Shown here piece by piece: positions 24,165 to 33,945 of a stretch of 64,000 nt of DNA. Where the stretch lies: positions 3,534,001 through 3,598,000 of the forward strand of contig OW818693.1 in assembly GCA_942493335.1 (NCBI GenBank), given 5' to 3'. The DNA comes from JAEWSN01 sp942493335 (lineage in GTDB: Bacteria > Bacillota > Clostridia > DSM-8532). The translations under genes were made by a program, and so were the position numbers. Position 1 is the first letter of the stretch, and the number at the start of each line of letters is the position of its first letter. The notes beneath the pieces are model-generated. The model was given only the letters and a program-made list of their open reading frames with translations, was not told the origin of the DNA and ran no database searches.

Positions 24165-24476
24165 TCCTATTTCACGAATGTCGTGAACCCATCCCTATTG
24201 GCGGTATTTGCGAAGTCGTGAATGCATCGAATAACGGGTGTATCTGCGACGTTGGTTTCAGGATAACTGTTAATCCGGAAGGATTCGCGAAGTTGGTTTC
24301 GGGAAATATGCTATTGCTGAAATCAAGACTTGTGTTGGATGCCAGATTGAAACAAAACCAATATGTAAATCATTATCCTATAGTACATATGGTAAAGCAA
24401 TAGCAGAAGGGAACGTGGTGATTGAAGAGAAGGAAGACAAGCGCGAGACAATCATTAGTACCGCAGGAGCCGCTGC
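24165..24476. other. Right boundary of the array: eroded attC/attI-like fragments, no gene
   Basis: 312 bases without a convincing gene. Several fragments echo attC arms: TTCACGAATGTCGTGAA (24171-24187, a perfect palindrome), TTTGCGAAGTCGTGAATGC (24208-24226), AATAACGGGTGTATCTGCGA (about 24230-24249) and GGATTCGCGAAGTTGGTTTC (about 24281-24302). The first cassette's core (24158-24164) abuts this, so it may contain a decayed attI. A short frame open from about 24273 to a stop at 24477-24479 reads like residual low-GC coding sequence of unknown origin. Confidence 0.5.
24372..24400 (-). promoter_or_regulatory. Candidate leftward promoter in front of the cassette array
   Basis: On the minus strand: TTGCTT, 17-base spacer, GATAAT, about 210 bases before the first cassette core. 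It could play the part of the integron Pc promoter. A match to a loose consensus in AT-rich DNA is weak evidence. Confidence 0.3.
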
Positions 24477-27400
24477 ATGAAGATTTTCAGCATTGGATCG
24501 CTTGTTTGTAATGGTACAAATATGGAAAAAGCAGTTGGAACATTCCAGGTTTCATGGCACAATGGAAAAACCCTGACATACGAACAGGTGAGTCATGTGA
24601 CGGAATGGACGGAGCATGGCTGCAGTCCATTCAAGACAAATGGAGGAATTCAGATGACAGGCAAAAGAAACGTTGCGTTTAGACGGGCAGCTTGGCATTC
24701 CAGCGCAGCGGATTTTGATCATACGGCACACTTTGTTACCGACAGTATCCAGAGCCGATGGATCAGCAAAACCAATGGCCGCGAATGGATCTATATCGAC
24801 CTTGGCACGGATTCTCAACTTGCTTCGACAACGGTTCACTGGGGTGAAAACCACGCCACCGCCTACAGCATCGAGCTGTCGCCTGATGCGAAAAACTGGA
24901 CAATTGCAGCTCATTCGGTTGGATGCGCGAATGGCAGCGTGACGACCGAACTCAGCAACAAATCGACGCGCTACATCCGCTTTCTTCTCAATGAATCCTC
25001 CGGGGAGAATTACATCATCCGGGAAATAGAAGTGATGGGCACCAATCAACTCGAATACAAGCTGGATCCGTTGCCTGCACCGGATGCCGACGGCCGTCAG
25101 AACCTGACGGGAGGGAACTGGAGGGTTCAACGTGCATCCGAAGTGGCGGCCGAAGGCCCAATCCTTTCCCAGCCCGAATATGACGATGCCGCATGGCTTC
25201 CCGCCTCCGTTCCGGACACCATCCTGGTTTCATACCTGAAAGCCGGTGCCATCCCGGATCCGAATTATGATGACTGGCAAAACCAGGTCTCCGACAGCTT
25301 CTTTACCGCGGATTTCTGGTACAGGAACAGCTTCCCGATTCCATTTGATCGAAAAGGGTCGCATGTATTCCTGAATTTCGACGCGCTCAACTGGAAAGCG
25401 GATGTCTTCTTCAACGGCCGATTCCTCCCGAATCCGGTTAAGGGCAGAGAGAAAAGCATTGAAGGCGCGTTCATGCGCGGAAAGTTCGATGTGACGGAAC
25501 TTGTGAATTTCGGGACGGAGAATCATCTGGCCGTCCTCATTTACAAGAATGACACACCGGAATTCGGTCACCTTGTGGAAGGCCCGGATGGTCTGCGTTT
25601 CGACAACAAGACGGATTCAGGGGAAAAGCTCATGGTTTCTTCTCAGGGTCTTGCGGAAGGGCCGTGGAACAATGGCGGTCGCCTGGGCATGGACAACCCG
25701 ACCTTTCACGCAGCCATTGGCTGGGACTGGCTCCCGACAATCCGGGGCCGTGATATCGGCCTCTACAACGAGGTGTTTCTGACTTACAGTGACGGCGTCG
25801 AGATGGAAGATCCCTGGATGGAGACACGTCTGAACCTGACCCAAACCTCCGCCGATCTTGTTGCGGCCAACCTTGCAAAGGATCGTCCTGTCACATCGAA
25901 TTCTCCTTCTGCAGGCATTTCAGTCATCGTTGATGACAATCCGGATACAGATTGGTTGATGTCAGGTTCGCCGGATGAGTCCTTCACCGTCGACCTGGGG
26001 GAAGCGACACCCGTCGGCAGCGTCATCATCAATTGGGGAGAAGTCCCCGATACGGCGGCCTATGAAACGCAGAACGCGAAACGGTTCAAGCTGGAATCCT
26101 CGCTGGATGGCCTGAAATGGAATAATTTCGATGCGTATCCCGGCGGCGAGATCGACGGACGATGGTTCGGCATGCTCCATGCGGAGCCTTCTTCCGGCAC
26201 CGATGCATTCGAAGGGCACAATGTGTCCAATGTCATCAGCGGACCGACCGGAAGGATTGAGCTTGATCTGCGTGCGCACGGCTATGGGATGTTCCCGATC
26301 GCCGTCCCTGCGCCGGAACCCGTTCGATTCCTGCGTTTTACGACCGTGGAACGGATGCACAGCATGAATTCGCGTCATGGCGAAGTCCCGCCGAAAATCC
26401 GGGACATCCGCGTGTTTGCCGAATCCGCGGAATCCGTCGGACAGAGCATGGTGCGTGCGTATGCGCTTGATGCCTCAAAGGCAGTCCTCACATTCCGGAC
26501 GGAAGTGAAAAACAGTCAGAACACCGATGTGACAGCATTTGTCAGTGGGATCATCACCCCGGGGAACATCCCCTTTTCAACGAGCGTCGACTTGAAGTCA
26601 GGCGAAAAGAAAACAGTGGAAATCACCGGGATCATCCTGGAGAATCCGGAATTGTGGTGGCCGAACACCTATGGTGCGCAATTCCTGTACGAGGCTGATG
26701 TGAAAGTGGCTGTGGAGGGCAAGACATCGGATGGGAAAAGATTCAAATTCGGCGTGCGCGAATTCGCCTATCCGATCGACGGCGACCGTCTGACCCTGTA
26801 CTGCAACGGAACCCGGATCATCGCCAAGGGCGGCAACTGGGGCATGGATGACGGGCTGAAGCTGGACCGGGCGGAAGTGTATGACAACAAGGTCCGGCTG
26901 ACGGCGGAAGAAAACATGGTCATGATCCGCAACTGGGTCGGCCAGACCAACAACGAGGCCTTCTACGAAGCCTGCGACAAATACGGCATTCTGATCTGGG
27001 ACGATTTCTGGCTGGCAAACCCGGCGGACGGACCGAACCCGAAGGATGAGGAAATGTTCCTGCAGAACGCCATCGACAAAGTCTGCCGCTACAGATACCA
27101 TGCCGCACTGGCAATGTATTGCGGCCGCAACGAATCAAATCCGCCAGAATCCCTGGATGTGCCGCTGAAAGCACTGACGGAGAAATATGACGGCACACGC
27201 ACCTATTTCCCGAATTCCGCAGGTGCCCCGGTCGGAAGCGGCGGCGGATATGCGCTGCGGCACCCGAGGCAGTATTTTGACGATGTCCCGAACGTCACGC
27301 TGCGCAGCGAAACGGGCATTCCGAACGTGCCGGATTATGAAAGCATCCAACGCTTCCTGCCTGTGGAAACCCAGTGGCCGATCAGCGAGTCCTGGGCGCT

Positions 27401-28436
27401 TCATGACTTCACGTTTTACATGAACGGACCGGCGAACTCTTATGTCGAAGCGCTGAAATCCTACAAGGATCTGGCGGTGGATGTCATCAAAAACCCGGGT
27501 CACAAATGGAACTCAAGCCCCGCGCTGACCGCTTCGGAGAATCCTGAATTCCTCGCATACAAGCACAGCGTCCACCAAATGGTGAAACAGCTTGGAGAGG
27601 AGCTGACCCTGAGGGAATTCGCCCGGATCGCCCAATTGATCAATTATGAACATCACCGCGCCCTCTTTGAAGGTTCGGCGGTGAAACGGTCCAACGGGGC
27701 CCTGATGTGGATGAGCCAGTCCTCGTTCCCATCCTTCATGTGGCAGACTTATGACTATTTCCTTGCGACAAACGCCGGCTACTTCGGAACAAAGGCCGGA
27801 AATCAGCCGACCCATGCGGTTGTGGATCCGCGGACGGATGAAATCGTCCTGTCGAATGCCACGGCAAGAACCTATGTGAATGTGACAACTGATTTCTTGC
27901 TTTACGACCTGCATGGTCGGACTGTATCCGTAACCCGCTTCCCGACTGATCTTCTGGGGCCGGACGCCTATGGCATCGTGCTCGGGAAAGCTGACTTCTC
28001 GGAGCCGCAGACGGATGTCGTCTTCATGAAGCTGACGGTGAGAGATGCATCCGGGCATGTGTTGGGTGACAATCTGTACTGGCACAATCGGAAAGACTAT
28101 CTGGATTATCGGGCATTCCAGACACTGGCGCCCGTCGATCTGTCCGTAGCCGTTTCGACGGGGAAGCGTCTGCCGAACGGAAATGACCTTTATTCCATCA
28201 CGCTTGCGAACACAACCGTGGAACCGGCTTTGCAGGCCCGGCTCAGAACGTCCGCCCGGGCGACCGGCCGGGATGTCCTGCCGACTTTCTATTCGGACAA
28301 TTACATCACCCTGATGCCGGGCGACACCCGCGTTATAAGCGTGGAATTCAGCGCGAAGCATCTGGAGGGCGGCGAACCGGACTTCCATCTGGACGGTTGG
28401 AATGTACAGGAAAAGATCATCCCGACGGCTTCTTGA
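24477..28436 (+). CDS. Large GH2-type glycoside hydrolase with two discoidin (F5/8C) domains, exo-beta-glucosaminidase/mannosidase-like
   Basis: Up to 1,319 residues. Two starts have good RBSs: 24477 (AGGAG) and 24654 (GGAGG, giving 1,260 residues); the first 59 residues match nothing I know, so 24654 may be the true start. Order: F5/8C domain (about 60-185), GH2 sugar-binding fold (about 210-430), second F5/8C inserted (about 455-660), Ig-like, then TIM barrel (about 780-1100). The acid/base Glu is probable in YCGRNESNPP and the nucleophile in LRSETGIPN. The IWDDFWLANPADGP segment resembles CsxA-type exo-beta-D-glucosaminidases. No signal peptide is visible. It directly abuts the cassette array. 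Confidence 0.8.
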   Translation: MKIFSIGSLVCNGTNMEKAVGTFQVSWHNGKTLTYEQVSHVTEWTEHGCSPFKTNGGIQMTGKRNVAFRRAAWHSSAADFDHTAHFVTDSIQSRWISKTNGREWIYIDLGTDSQLASTTVHWGENHATAYSIELSPDAKNWTIAAHSVGCANGSVTTELSNKSTRYIRFLLNESSGENYIIREIEVMGTNQLEYKLDPLPAPDADGRQNLTGGNWRVQRASEVAAEGPILSQPEYDDAAWLPASVPDTILVSYLKAGAIPDPNYDDWQNQVSDSFFTADFWYRNSFPIPFDRKGSHVFLNFDALNWKADVFFNGRFLPNPVKGREKSIEGAFMRGKFDVTELVNFGTENHLAVLIYKNDTPEFGHLVEGPDGLRFDNKTDSGEKLMVSSQGLAEGPWNNGGRLGMDNPTFHAAIGWDWLPTIRGRDIGLYNEVFLTYSDGVEMEDPWMETRLNLTQTSADLVAANLAKDRPVTSNSPSAGISVIVDDNPDTDWLMSGSPDESFTVDLGEATPVGSVIINWGEVPDTAAYETQNAKRFKLESSLDGLKWNNFDAYPGGEIDGRWFGMLHAEPSSGTDAFEGHNVSNVISGPTGRIELDLRAHGYGMFPIAVPAPEPVRFLRFTTVERMHSMNSRHGEVPPKIRDIRVFAESAESVGQSMVRAYALDASKAVLTFRTEVKNSQNTDVTAFVSGIITPGNIPFSTSVDLKSGEKKTVEITGIILENPELWWPNTYGAQFLYEADVKVAVEGKTSDGKRFKFGVREFAYPIDGDRLTLYCNGTRIIAKGGNWGMDDGLKLDRAEVYDNKVRLTAEENMVMIRNWVGQTNNEAFYEACDKYGILIWDDFWLANPADGPNPKDEEMFLQNAIDKVCRYRYHAALAMYCGRNESNPPESLDVPLKALTEKYDGTRTYFPNSAGAPVGSGGGYALRHPRQYFDDVPNVTLRSETGIPNVPDYESIQRFLPVETQWPISESWALHDFTFYMNGPANSYVEALKSYKDLAVDVIKNPGHKWNSSPALTASENPEFLAYKHSVHQMVKQLGEELTLREFARIAQLINYEHHRALFEGSAVKRSNGALMWMSQSSFPSFMWQTYDYFLATNAGYFGTKAGNQPTHAVVDPRTDEIVLSNATARTYVNVTTDFLLYDLHGRTVSVTRFPTDLLGPDAYGIVLGKADFSEPQTDVVFMKLTVRDASGHVLGDNLYWHNRKDYLDYRAFQTLAPVDLSVAVSTGKRLPNGNDLYSITLANTTVEPALQARLRTSARATGRDVLPTFYSDNYITLMPGDTRVISVEFSAKHLEGGEPDFHLDGWNVQEKIIPTAS

Positions 28437-28457
28437 AGCTGCCGGGATGATCTTTCC
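28409..28457 (+). terminator. Hairpin overlapping the end of the glycoside hydrolase gene
   Basis: GGAAAAGATCATCCCG pairs with CGGGATGATCTTTCC around the stop codon, with one bulged A. There is no long T-run, so it is a probable but atypical terminator or mRNA-stabilising end. Confidence 0.5.
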
Positions 28458-28540
28458 ACAATCCCTGTAATATATGTTGCCAGCTCGGACCCCAATCTTT
28501 CCCATAGCAGAACGGTCGGATCAAAAGCCTGGCAATCCCT

Positions 28541-29827
28541 CTACTTGAAGCTGTCGTACGTGCGTTTCATCAGGACAATGGCCTGTTCCCGCGTCACCTT
28601 CTGAAGCGGGGCGATGCTGCCGTTGCTTGTCCCTTTCATGATGCCGTGCTTGCTGGCGAAGCGGACATCGTTGAGTGCCCATCCGGCGATGGTGCTTTCG
28701 TCCGTGAAGGGCGCAACGCCGGAAATGTCGGTGGAAACACCCGGGTCGGCCGCTTTCAGGGTCCTAAAGATCATGGAGCAGATCTCCTGCCGCGATATCA
28801 GGTTGGCGGGACCGAAGGAGACGGTGGAAGTACCTTTGACAATGCCCAGATTGTAGGCCTTCAACACTTCCGGGTTGTCCGAATCGTTGAACGGGTCATC
28901 CATGGAAGGCAGCGCCGTTTTCCCGCTGATGGCTTCATACAGCCTCACGGCTATTTCACAGAATTCTTCGCGTGTGATCTTCTGCGCGAAATTGGACAGA
29001 AACTTGTCCGGGATCAGTTTATCGGCAATGGCTTCCGTGATTTCCGGCACCGCCCAGGTGCTTGCCGTGGAGAAGTCGACGGACTGTGACTGAGGCGTGC
29101 CTGAAGGTTGGGGTGTTGCACTGGCTTGCGCCACAAGGGTCGTCACGCCTGCATTTCCTGAATAGGTGGAGGTTCCCACCGGATTGGTGGCGGCGATCCG
29201 GTAAGTAAAGATACTGCCTGATTGCAGACCGCTGTCTGTATAGCTGGTCAGGTTCTTGCCGACGTTGCCGATCTGACTGAAGGTTCCTCCAGCTGATTGC
29301 CGTTCAATCACATACCCGGACTCATTTGTCGCGACATCGCTCCAGGTCAGCTGGACCGCATCCGGTGCGGTCGAGACGGCGGAGAGACTTATCGGCGTCT
29401 TGGGCACGCTCATCTCAACAACAATAGTGTTTGAGCCAATGGAGGCGCCGATGCTGTTGTACGCATATATGCAGAATGTGTATGTACTGCCGGGCTGGAC
29501 GTAATCAATGAGTTGTTGAACGGCATTGGCTGCAATGCCGTCCGTCATATCATAGCCACCGCCATGAACTGTGAGATTGAATCCTGTCTCAGTGTTGGAG
29601 TTGTCCTTCCAGTTCAACTGGATTGCGGTAGGTGAAACGATGGTTGCGGTCAATTCGGAAGGTGCGGTCGGAACGAACAGCGGGGTCTTGATGATTGGGC
29701 TGCTCGTGGCGGAGGGAAGCGGCGTGAGTTTTCCGGTATCCAACTTTAGCCCCATGGCAGGAAAGGAGACAGTGAAAAGGACAAGAAGCGGGCATATGAG
29801 TATCGTTGCGAACGGCCTCTTTCTCAT
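28541..29827 (-). CDS. Secreted S-layer-anchored protein: two fibronectin-III domains plus SLH repeats
   Basis: 428 residues. Signal peptide (FATILICPLLVLFTVSFPAMG), then two FnIII domains (about 45-150 and 155-245; for example PSELTATIVSPTAIQLNWKD and SLSAVSTAPDAVQLTWSD), a Ser/Thr/Pro linker, and three SLH repeats to the C-terminus (ITREEFCEIAVRLYEAISG, LISRQEICSMIFRTLKAAD, VTREQAIVLMKRTYDSF). SLH domains bind pyruvylated wall polymers, placing it on the cell surface and pointing to a Gram-positive or related envelope. ATG at 29827 with AAGGAG; an upstream in-frame ATG lacks an RBS. No catalytic domain. Confidence 0.85.
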   Translation of the reverse strand: MRKRPFATILICPLLVLFTVSFPAMGLKLDTGKLTPLPSATSSPIIKTPLFVPTAPSELTATIVSPTAIQLNWKDNSNTETGFNLTVHGGGYDMTDGIAANAVQQLIDYVQPGSTYTFCIYAYNSIGASIGSNTIVVEMSVPKTPISLSAVSTAPDAVQLTWSDVATNESGYVIERQSAGGTFSQIGNVGKNLTSYTDSGLQSGSIFTYRIAATNPVGTSTYSGNAGVTTLVAQASATPQPSGTPQSQSVDFSTASTWAVPEITEAIADKLIPDKFLSNFAQKITREEFCEIAVRLYEAISGKTALPSMDDPFNDSDNPEVLKAYNLGIVKGTSTVSFGPANLISRQEICSMIFRTLKAADPGVSTDISGVAPFTDESTIAGWALNDVRFASKHGIMKGTSNGSIAPLQKVTREQAIVLMKRTYDSFK

Positions 29828-29973
29828 GTTGTTTTTCTCCTTTCGAAATGGGAAAATGAACGGGACAAGGGCAAGCTTATTGGATTTCCTTGGAACGGTA
29901 TCAGTATATTCCAATAATGGAAAATGTAATAGCCACAGACCGCGAATTGCCCGTTGAAGAAGGGGAGGAACGA

Positions 29974-30651
29974 ATGGAACTGATCATTCGACCCGTAAGT
30001 GCGGAGAATCTCGACGATTACCTTCAGTTTTTCGATCGGGATGGCTTTTCCGATAATCCGGATTGGGCAGGCTGCTACTGTGCGTTCAACCACATCACGG
30101 ATGAGGAAGGTTGGCAGGCCAGAACCGGGCTGCAGAACAGGGAATATGTATCTGACAAGATCCGTGAAGGCAAGCTGAACGGTTATCTCGCATACTCCGA
30201 GGGCCACGTGGTCGGGTGGGTGAATGCGGATGATCGGCTTGCCTACAAGCGTCTGTGCGGTGAGCCCGGATATCTGGAGGCTGGTCTTGTATTTGATCCG
30301 GGCGCTGTGCTGGAAGATGCCGGCTCCGTTTCCCGGGAGGCAGGCCCTGCCGGGATAACAGATTTGACCGGGAAAACAGCGCTGACCGGGAAAGCAATCG
30401 TCTGTTACCTGATTCGGCCGGACATGCGGGGGAAGGGCGTCGCATCTGCGCTGCTGGAGCGGGTTGTCGCAGATGCCGCTGCCCAGGGATACGACTTTGT
30501 CGAAGCCTTTCCAATCAACGGCGCATCCAGTTGCGCGGGCGAATATCACGGTCCGGCAGTCATGTATGAAAAGGCGGGATTTCAGAAGGTGCTTTCGTTC
30601 CCGGAAATCAATGTCTGGCGGATAAGGTTGAAGGATATGTCTGATCGCTGA
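29974..30651 (+). CDS. GNAT-family N-acetyltransferase
   Basis: 225 residues. Begins ELIIRPVSAENLDDYLQFFD; the acetyl-CoA loop is MRGKGVASALLERVVADAAAQG after VCYLIRPD, and the end YHGPAVMYEKAGFQKV is motif B. A DWAGCYCAFNH segment near the N-terminus is typical of a GNAT subgroup in Clostridia. ATG at 29974 chosen for GGGGAGG upstream. A repeat-like insert (EAGPAGITDLTGKTALTGK) precedes the core. Confidence 0.82.
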   Translation: MELIIRPVSAENLDDYLQFFDRDGFSDNPDWAGCYCAFNHITDEEGWQARTGLQNREYVSDKIREGKLNGYLAYSEGHVVGWVNADDRLAYKRLCGEPGYLEAGLVFDPGAVLEDAGSVSREAGPAGITDLTGKTALTGKAIVCYLIRPDMRGKGVASALLERVVADAAAQGYDFVEAFPINGASSCAGEYHGPAVMYEKAGFQKVLSFPEINVWRIRLKDMSDR

Positions 30652-30712
30652 ACCTCAGTATCAAGGAGCGGAACTGTTCAGGGTACCCGGCTGTGAAAGT
30701 TACGGAAATAAG

Positions 30713-30747
30713 AAACAGGCACTCGCCCAATGGGGGTGCCTGTTTTT
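30713..30747 (+). terminator. Rho-independent terminator after the acetyltransferase gene
   Basis: Perfect 10-bp stem AAACAGGCAC / GTGCCTGTTT followed by T residues. It is palindromic enough to serve both the plus-strand acetyltransferase and the convergent minus-strand gene at 30792. Confidence 0.8.
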
Positions 30748-30791
30748 GTGTCCGGATTTTATGGTAGTGTTCGATGTTTCATGGTAAAGGC

Positions 30792-31424
30792 TCAAGTTGC
30801 GGTCGCCAGAGATTCGACGGAGGAGAGGTCCGCTTCCTTCTGCTGTTTCGCCTTCGTTTCGGCCGATTCATCCGTCTTTCCTGCATTGGCGGCATCGTCC
30901 CGGCGTTTGATTTCTGCGATGTATTGAGCGGTTGTGATGGTTCCCTTCGTCAGCATCTGCGACAACTGATAAGCGGAGTAACTGGAGAGATCCGTAGTGT
31001 TCTCCGTTGTACTTGTTGCGGTTCCGGATGCCGAGGCAGTGCCGCCGCTTGCGGACAGCCCGGATTGGCCGGCGGTTGCCTGACTCGTGTTTGCAGCGGA
31101 GGATCCGCCCTGCGTCTTCGCGGCAGCACCGGAGGCTCCGGCGGCAGCGGTCGCGGAACCGGTCCCAGCGGCCATCGACAGGTTCATCCCCTTTTTGGAG
31201 ATCTCCATGACGTCGCCATCTCCGGAAGTTTGCACCCTTGCGTTTGCATCGCCGAGAGCGGTGCGCTGCGTTAGAAAACTGCTGTTTTGTGTCTCCTGCG
31301 TGGAAACTGCATTCGTGCTTCCCATCTTCCCCTGGGTGGTTTTCGCGGGATACAGCGTGTTTGATGTAAGGGAAGAAGTTGAAAGATAATCGTAAGATGA
31401 CCCGACACTGCTTGCCTGAATCAT
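30792..31424 (-). CDS. Low-complexity Ser/Thr/Ala-rich protein, unknown function
   Basis: 210 residues, no signal peptide or TM helix. The N-terminus (MIQASSVGSSYDYLSTSSL) and the middle DGDVMEISKKGMNLSMA suggest a structured part; the rest is Gly/Ala/Ser/Thr repeats, and the C-terminus is a charged helix. Start at 31424 with GAAGGAGGGA. It resembles in style the protein at 36959-37984. Function unknown. Confidence 0.6.
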   Translation of the reverse strand: MIQASSVGSSYDYLSTSSLTSNTLYPAKTTQGKMGSTNAVSTQETQNSSFLTQRTALGDANARVQTSGDGDVMEISKKGMNLSMAAGTGSATAAAGASGAAAKTQGGSSAANTSQATAGQSGLSASGGTASASGTATSTTENTTDLSSYSAYQLSQMLTKGTITTAQYIAEIKRRDDAANAGKTDESAETKAKQQKEADLSSVESLATAT

Positions 31425-31652
31425 CCGAAATCCCTCCTTCAAAGCGCATGACAAGCGACTTTTCCTGTATCTGTCCTCGGTTTCCGATATACTGGACGGC
31501 CATAGGCAACCGTTATCAAATCATGCGATGTTTCATTGATTCCTTTTATTTATACCACAGAGGTTCTGGAGAATTGTCGCAGTATTGTGGCAGAATACTG
31601 GAACGGGCGGAGATGGCTTTTCCGTCGTAGGTGGTTCTGCCCCGAAACCGGT

Positions 31653-32486
31653 TCAACACTTCAGCAAGGGGCACTTGCAGCGCCGGCAGACATCCTCTCC
31701 GATTGGATTCATGGAAAGACAGGCGGCACAAAGAATTTCCGAGTCCCTCGATTTGTCATATTTCTCATAATAAGTGAATCCCTTGTGGTGACGGACCCGA
31801 TCCCCTTCCTGGTAATAGTTGTAGAGGGCCGGCAGATCATTGAAGGTATGCGTGTGCTTCTTCCCGCCCACCTGCTCGACCGTGAAGCGGTATTGCATAT
31901 AATAACGCTGAATGGAGGAATCATCGTCGTTTTGGATGCGGCTGATGCTCTTCTTGTCGATGACCGTCCCATCCCATGTGCTGTCCGTACCTTTTCGAAG
32001 GGTCTGGACAAGGGCGATGACAAGGAACATGCCGCCGATGGCCATGCCTGCATACAGGGAATTCGGGAAGTCGATTTCTCCGCTGGCATTTCCATAGATG
32101 GGCATCCCAATGACGGCGACAAGGGCCAGAATGGCAGCGAAGACGAGGGCGTATTTCGTGGAGGATTTTGCGTATTTTGCGTAAGCCGGGTCCTGGATGC
32201 GGGGGGAGAAGCCGACAAGTCCGGGAGACGGCTGGAATGGCATGCCTTGCATGGGCTGCATCCCCGGCGCATAAGGCGCTGGTTGCATGCCGAACAAGGG
32301 CTGCTGTTGCGGGTATGGAGAGGATTGTAGTTGAAACGGGGAGGATGGCTGTTGTTGCGGGTACGGAGGGGGCGACTGCTGCATCGAAGGAGGAGCTTGC
32401 TGCGGCACAGGTCGCTGTTCCTGACCGCAATGATTGCAGAATCGGGCGTTCTCGACAATCTGGTTTCCGCAATGCGCACAAAACAT
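31653..32486 (-). CDS. Zinc-ribbon membrane protein with Gln/Pro-rich linker
   Basis: 277 residues. N-terminal zinc ribbon FCAHCGNQ...FCNHCGQ, then a Pro/Gln-rich low-complexity linker (about 30-85), two TM helices (TKYALVFAAILALVAVIGMPI and LYAGMAIGGMFLVIALV), and a DUF3592-like domain with DGTVIDKK and YYQEGDRVRHHKGF. It ends with a second four-Cys ribbon (CAACLSMN...CRRCKCPLLKC). Probably a membrane scaffold; function unknown. Start by RBS CGGAGG at 32486. Confidence 0.7.
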   Translation of the reverse strand: MFCAHCGNQIVENARFCNHCGQEQRPVPQQAPPSMQQSPPPYPQQQPSSPFQLQSSPYPQQQPLFGMQPAPYAPGMQPMQGMPFQPSPGLVGFSPRIQDPAYAKYAKSSTKYALVFAAILALVAVIGMPIYGNASGEIDFPNSLYAGMAIGGMFLVIALVQTLRKGTDSTWDGTVIDKKSISRIQNDDDSSIQRYYMQYRFTVEQVGGKKHTHTFNDLPALYNYYQEGDRVRHHKGFTYYEKYDKSRDSEILCAACLSMNPIGEDVCRRCKCPLLKC

Positions 32487-32639
32487 GATGAAACCTCCGG
32501 TTGGCGGCAGTCGGGCAACCGATCCACCGCATCTTGGTCTCATTTTACCACTTGTGCAAGGAATTTCCCGCTCTGGTTAAAGGTGAATGCGAAAACCGTC
32601 AGATTCCGCATGCGAAATGAAACTTCAAGAAGACCATGG

Positions 32640-33800
32640 CTAAAAATACTTGGCCAGCCTTTCCCGGATCGCAGCTTCCTGTGCCGGTTCCACCTGCATG
32701 GGCATATGGCAGATCCCTTTCGTTGTGCCGATGGCGCGGGTAATCCGCTCCAATCCGTCCAACCCGCAGTAAACCAGCGAACCTTTTCCCGCCTGGCTGA
32801 TTTTTTTCCAGACTTCCGGCCATTCGTCCTGCGGTGGTTTTCCGTCTCCCGGGACCCATTGGATGGCTCTGATTTCCGGGATCTGCAGCAGGGAGTCCAG
32901 ATGGGGCAGCTGGCCGATGCCATCCAGGTGATAAATGGCTTGTCCCAACTGTTTCGCAGAGGCGGCAAGTTCCGGCTTCACGAATTCGTCGAACATGGCG
33001 GGAGAGATCATGTAGCAGAAGTCGCACTGAAGAATATAGGCGGGAAGAGAGCTATAGGTTCCGGACCAGTCGGACCAGCCGGGGTTGGCGGCAGGCGCAC
33101 CAGAAAGATGGGCGATAGGGTTGCCGGAAAGATGGGTGTCCTTGGAACGGAGAGGATCGGCTGGTGCGGGCAGCCGCAGTTCATCCGACAATTCCCGGAA
33201 AAACCGGTGCCAGAGGGTATGGCATTCCCAATTCACGCGCTTGACTTCCTCCGGTTCGTCCACCAGATCAAAAAGCAGGTTTTCCGCAGGGCGGAAGGTG
33301 GATACGACATCCAGGGAACCGCCCAGATCGGGTAGACTCATCAATACCTGCCCCTGCCAACGCTCAAGCCCAGCCCGGTAAATTTTCCGGATGCGCTGAA
33401 GCCACACATTGTCCGGATCATAGGTTGCATGCAGCTCGGAGACAGGAACCAGTTTTTCCGGATGGAACCAGACCCGACCGGTTGAATTGTCCAGACGCGC
33501 GCCCAGGAAGGCCGCGGCCAGTCCGGGGCCGAAGCTGTCGAAACTGATGAGGGGATATGCATCACCGAGGTACGTGATTTTCGAAAGCTCATAGTCAAGG
33601 CGGTCAATCAAGTCCTCTGCCGGAATGGTCAGATCCGCGCAGGTCGCCTGGGCCAGAATGGGCGCCTTTGGCTGGAGTCGTCCCGGATCCCTGTTTCCCA
33701 AGGTGACCGGAAGGATCGGTCGATCCAGACTGTTCTCCCACCATGCGCCATATGCCGATTTGACCCGATCCCATTGATCCGGACTGAAAGAAATGCCCAT
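32640..33800 (-). CDS. Uroporphyrinogen decarboxylase (URO-D)-like TIM-barrel protein
   Basis: 386 residues. Late landmarks AIYHLDGIGQLPHLDSLLQIPEIRAIQWV and FDLVDEPEEVKR match the URO-D/methyltransferase superfamily group found near sugar or aromatic catabolic genes, not true HemE. In Clostridia such proteins are corrinoid-dependent methyltransferase-like or of unknown role. Start at 33800 by GGAGGG. It is followed on the same strand by nothing related; an AraC regulator lies just upstream and may control it. Confidence 0.7.
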   Translation of the reverse strand: MGISFSPDQWDRVKSAYGAWWENSLDRPILPVTLGNRDPGRLQPKAPILAQATCADLTIPAEDLIDRLDYELSKITYLGDAYPLISFDSFGPGLAAAFLGARLDNSTGRVWFHPEKLVPVSELHATYDPDNVWLQRIRKIYRAGLERWQGQVLMSLPDLGGSLDVVSTFRPAENLLFDLVDEPEEVKRVNWECHTLWHRFFRELSDELRLPAPADPLRSKDTHLSGNPIAHLSGAPAANPGWSDWSGTYSSLPAYILQCDFCYMISPAMFDEFVKPELAASAKQLGQAIYHLDGIGQLPHLDSLLQIPEIRAIQWVPGDGKPPQDEWPEVWKKISQAGKGSLVYCGLDGLERITRAIGTTKGICHMPMQVEPAQEAAIRERLAKYF

Positions 33801-33945
33801 GATACCCTCCGGGATTCTGTGTGACGGCGTAGCATGCGATCCGGATGCACGCCACGCCGTCTGAATCCGCTGTTGCCATTCTACGCCACATGCATGCGGG
33901 GAACCATCCGGGATGCAGTTGAAAACATGCGAAATCCGGTAAATC

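Noticed and set aside
24477..24653. Integrase remnant at the start of the glycoside hydrolase frame
   Set aside because: The 59 residues show none of the tyrosine-recombinase motifs (R...H-x-x-R...Y), so nothing supports an intI relic.
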